NCBI RefSeq assembly: GCF_042665545.1 | Contig: NZ_JBHTCM010000004.1 | Location: 620,001-684,000, forward strand | Direction of reading: 5' to 3' | DNA: 64,000 bases | Origin: Rhodocista pekingensis | Lineage (GTDB): Bacteria > Pseudomonadota > Alphaproteobacteria > Azospirillales > Azospirillaceae | In this document: piece after piece, positions 61,769-64,000 of the stretch | How the letters are laid out: each line of letters begins with the position of its first letter | Numbering within the stretch: the stretch's first letter is position 1 | Made by a program: the position numbers and the translations under genes | Notes under the pieces: model-generated | What the model was told of the DNA's origin: nothing | What the model saw: only the letters and a program-made list of their open reading frames with translations | Databases searched by the model: none

Positions 61769-62752
61769 TCACTTCGCCACGGTGTCGGCCATGCGGGCGT
61801 TGCGGCTGCCCATCGGCCGTTCCGGTCCGGTGGTCGTATCGCGCGCCGTCTGGTGCTCCATCTCCGCATCCAGCTCCGCCCCGAGAAGCACCGCATAGGC
61901 GCCCAGATAGAGCCAGAGCAGCAGGATGATGCCGGCCCCCAGCGAGCCGTAGGTGGCGTTGTAGTCCGCGAAGTTGGTGATGTAGACGGAGAAGATGACG
62001 GACCCGACGATCCAGAGCAGGGTCGCCGCGGCCGACCCCCAGCTCACCCAGCGCCACCGCGCCCTGGCCCGACTGGGACCGTAGCGGTACAGCACCGCCA
62101 GGGCGAAGGCCAGCGCCAGGGCCAGCAGCGGCCAGCGCAGCAGACGAACGAGAATGTCCGCCGTTCCGCCGAGGCCGAGGAAGCCCAGCACCACCGGGGT
62201 GGCGATGACGACGGCGATCAGGAAGATCAGCAGCAGGATGAAGCCCAGCGTCAGGGCCAGCGCCGTCCCGGTGAAGTGGAGGAAGCTGCGCTTCTCCGCC
62301 TCCTCGTAGACGATGTTGAGCGCGCTCATGAGCGCCTTGACGCCGCTGGAAGCCGACCAGAGCGCGATCCCCAGGCTGAGGATCAGGCCGGTGCCGAGAG
62401 CACCGCCGGACTGGCTCGCCAGGGCATGGAGCTGCCCCACCAGAACCTCCCGGCCCTGCGCCGGCAGGACGGAGGCCAGGGCAGCCACCTGTTCTTCGAC
62501 ATGCTGCGGGTCGGCGACCAGCCCGTAGAGGGAGAAGGTCGCCGTCAGCGCCGGGAAGATCGCCAGCAGGGCCAGGAAGGCGACACCGGCGGCCACGACC
62601 CAGACATTGTCGCGGGACGATTCCGCCAGCGTGCGTTTCAGGATCGACCACCAGCCGCGGGCCGGAATCTGTCCGGGACTGTCGGCATGGCGGCCCTGCT
62701 GATCCGCCGCCGGGTCCGCCTCCCGATCGGTGTGCCGGGCGCCCCCGGTCAT
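61769..62752 (-). CDS. YihY/UPF0761-family membrane protein
   Basis: A 327-residue integral membrane protein of the YihY (formerly misnamed RNase BN) family, with a cytoplasmic N-terminus and about six helices (VAAGVAFLALLAIFPALTAT, LILSLGIALWSASSGVKALM, LGAGIILLLWLYLGAYAVLL). Function unknown; the family is linked to envelope integrity. Start ATG 62752 overlaps the stop of the upstream DUF3618/DUF2383 gene (ATGA). Confidence 0.87.
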   Translation of the reverse strand: MTGGARHTDREADPAADQQGRHADSPGQIPARGWWSILKRTLAESSRDNVWVVAAGVAFLALLAIFPALTATFSLYGLVADPQHVEEQVAALASVLPAQGREVLVGQLHALASQSGGALGTGLILSLGIALWSASSGVKALMSALNIVYEEAEKRSFLHFTGTALALTLGFILLLIFLIAVVIATPVVLGFLGLGGTADILVRLLRWPLLALALAFALAVLYRYGPSRARARWRWVSWGSAAATLLWIVGSVIFSVYITNFADYNATYGSLGAGIILLLWLYLGAYAVLLGAELDAEMEHQTARDTTTGPERPMGSRNARMADTVAK

Positions 62753-63633
62753 GCGGCCCTCTCCGCCGCCCCGTCTTCGGAGCCCGTGGCGCCGCGCGCC
62801 AGGCACTGTGCCAGCCGCTCCCGGGTTCGTCGTACCTCCATCAGACGGGCGGCGACGATCAGGTGCAGCTCACCCGGCAGGTCATGCGCCAGCGCCGCCC
62901 GGAAGCACTCCTCCGTCTCCGCCTCGGCCGCGGCGACGGCGTCGGGCAGATCCGCCCCGGTTCCGTCGGCAAGCAGCGCCTCGACCCGCCGCCAGCCGGC
63001 CAGTTGCACACCCCCCGGCGCATCGCCATGCACGGTCCAGCCGACCAGCCGGTGCAGTTCGGACTGCAAGAGCGCCGCCGTAAGGCCCCGCTCCTCCGCG
63101 GCCTCGCGCAGCAGGAGACGGGTCGGTCCCTCCGGCAGATGCATCCCGGCGCGGCGCAGGGCCCGCGTCGCCTGACGGGCGACCCCGACCAGATCGGCGA
63201 CCAGCGCGGCCGCGGCGTGCTCCTCCGGGAGGGGGGCGCGCGGCATCGCAGCCGGGCGGGAACCGTCGCGCCGCAGCAGGTCGTAGGCGATCCAGGCGAC
63301 GCCGGCGCCGATCAGCAGGAGCGGAAGCGGGTTGCGCCGGACGGCATCGACAAGGTCGTCCAGGATCGGGCCGACCTGACCGGCGTTCCGAAAGGCGCTG
63401 GTCGCGGACTCGACGAGTCGGTCCGGGCTGAGCCTGCCCTCCAGCGCCCGTAGTGTCTCCTCCATCCGGCCGCGGATGGCGTCGATCTCGCGTTCGATGT
63501 CAGCCGGGTCGCGGCTGGCGTGCGCGCGGCTGTTCCTGTCATCCTGCGCGGCACCGCCGCGCATCGTGTCCCGGGTATGGTCGGCACCGGCCATCGTCGG
63601 CTGTCCCCCTTCGGCTTGGCCGAAGGTGAACAT
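62749..63633 (-). CDS. DUF3618 membrane segment fused to a DUF2383-like bundle
   Basis: A 294-residue protein with an N-terminal DUF3618 region (IEREIDAIRGRMEETLRALE, GRLSPDRLVESATSAFRNAG), one membrane helix (about 103-120, LPLLLIGAGVAWIAYDLL) and a C-terminal helical bundle (about 150-285) resembling the PA2169/DUF2383 family. DUF3618 occurs in stress-related envelope proteins of proteobacteria; fusion to the bundle is unusual. The start could also be ATG 63594, with AGGGGG 10 bases upstream. Confidence 0.72.
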   Translation of the reverse strand: MFTFGQAEGGQPTMAGADHTRDTMRGGAAQDDRNSRAHASRDPADIEREIDAIRGRMEETLRALEGRLSPDRLVESATSAFRNAGQVGPILDDLVDAVRRNPLPLLLIGAGVAWIAYDLLRRDGSRPAAMPRAPLPEEHAAAALVADLVGVARQATRALRRAGMHLPEGPTRLLLREAAEERGLTAALLQSELHRLVGWTVHGDAPGGVQLAGWRRVEALLADGTGADLPDAVAAAEAETEECFRAALAHDLPGELHLIVAARLMEVRRTRERLAQCLARGATGSEDGAAERAA

Positions 63634-63684
63634 CAGACCCTTCCCCAGGTTCCCCCCGGGGCCATGCGGATCGCTTGCGCGGCG

Positions 63685-64000
63685 TCAGGCGGCGACGTTG
63701 AGGTCGGACAGCTTGCGCAGCAGGTAGTTCAGGTCCTCGCTGGCCATCTCCTCGAACTGGGTGAGGATGCGCTCCAGCATGCGGCGGCGGTGCCGCTCCA
63801 GATCCTGCTCGCCGCCGTCGAACTCGGTCTCCCGCGCCACGTCCACGGCGACGCGGACGGCCGGATAGAGATTGCCCGGAAGGGAGGCCTTCTCGCACAG
63901 CGAGCGGAGACCCAGGCGGCCGGCATCGTGGATCAGCAGCCGGGCGTTGGCGGCCGGAACTCCAGCCAGCCGGCCCATGGCGACCTCGAAGAACGGCAGA
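63685..64000 (-). CDS. DUF2336 protein, C-terminal part (5' end outside window)
   Basis: The frame enters from the right edge (LPFFEVAMGRLAGVPAANAR) and ends at 63685. The sequence LAGVPAANARLLIHDAGRLG and the helical tail ERILTQFEEMASEDLNYLLR are typical of the C-terminal half of DUF2336 proteins, common and multi-copy in Rhodospirillales. Function unknown. An internal ATG at 63978 could be mistaken for the start. Confidence 0.75.
   Translation of the reverse strand, partial: LPFFEVAMGRLAGVPAANARLLIHDAGRLGLRSLCEKASLPGNLYPAVRVAVDVARETEFDGGEQDLERHRRRMLERILTQFEEMASEDLNYLLRKLSDLNVAA

Overview
The window is chromosomal DNA of a very GC-rich alphaproteobacterium. The flagellar and cell-cycle gene set (FliX, SciP, a CheL/FlgJ-type rod protein, a DksA with a single zinc-finger cysteine, and a CtrA-type TTAA-N7-TTAA box) points to Rhodospirillales, such as an Azospirillum or Rhodocista/Rhodospirillum centenum relative. 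The placement comes from gene content, not from a search. I see no rRNA, tRNA, CRISPR array, transposase or prophage. Almost everything looks like vertically inherited core genome with tight, often overlapping operons.

Layout. 1-6 kb: tail of a probable DEAD-box helicase, a lone Lrp-type ligand-binding domain, lptD, a secreted glutathione peroxidase, a coiled-coil membrane protein and an iron-ADH-like protein with altered metal ligands. 5.6-8.8 kb (minus): ydbH-ynbE-ydbL, an AsmA-like envelope lipid-transport system. 9-10.1 kb: tandem cyclophilins, one secreted and one cytosolic, ended by a strong terminator. 10.3-20.9 kb: flagellar block with flgF-flgG-flgA-flgH, dksA, fliX, flgI-cheL-flgN-like, fliK, flgD and sciP. 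20.9-26.4 kb (minus): an uncharacterised protein, der, bamB, yfgM and a thioredoxin-fold protein. 26.4-29.3 kb: three LuxR-type response regulators, two with degenerate receivers. 30-34 kb: small membrane protein, AAA+ ATPase, polysaccharide export lipoprotein and otsB. 34-37 kb: nagA and an ExeA-like pseudo-ATPase with a TPR tail. 37.3-44.6 kb (minus): a six-gene hyfBCEFGI-type operon. 44.9-50.9 kb: tex, isoaspartyl peptidase, a response regulator with a coupled partner and small hypotheticals. 51-57 kb: methyltransferase and padR with an RND efflux pump. 57-64 kb: psd-pssA, a response regulator, hrpB, a YihY-like protein, a DUF3618/DUF2383 protein and a partial DUF2336 protein.

The most notable signals are not annotated genes. 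(1) Two small-RNA genes 10 kb apart, on opposite strands, share the 15-base anti-Shine-Dalgarno core GCGTTTCCTCCCTAG, each with a 5' hairpin and a Rho-independent terminator; they look like paralogous MmgR/suhB (alpha-r8) RNAs. The second has a perfect CtrA box over its predicted -35. (2) Three flagellar operons (flgF, flgI, fliK) each have a sigma-54 type -24/-12 promoter and, 90-105 bp upstream, a palindrome with the same geometry (CGGCA-N5-TGCCG or a near match), the layout expected for an enhancer protein such as FlbD. (3) The large subunit of the Hyf-type operon lacks the N-terminal CxxC nickel ligands, and no ferredoxin subunit is present in the operon. It is therefore best read as an energy-converting hydrogenase-related (Ehr) complex, not a hydrogenase.
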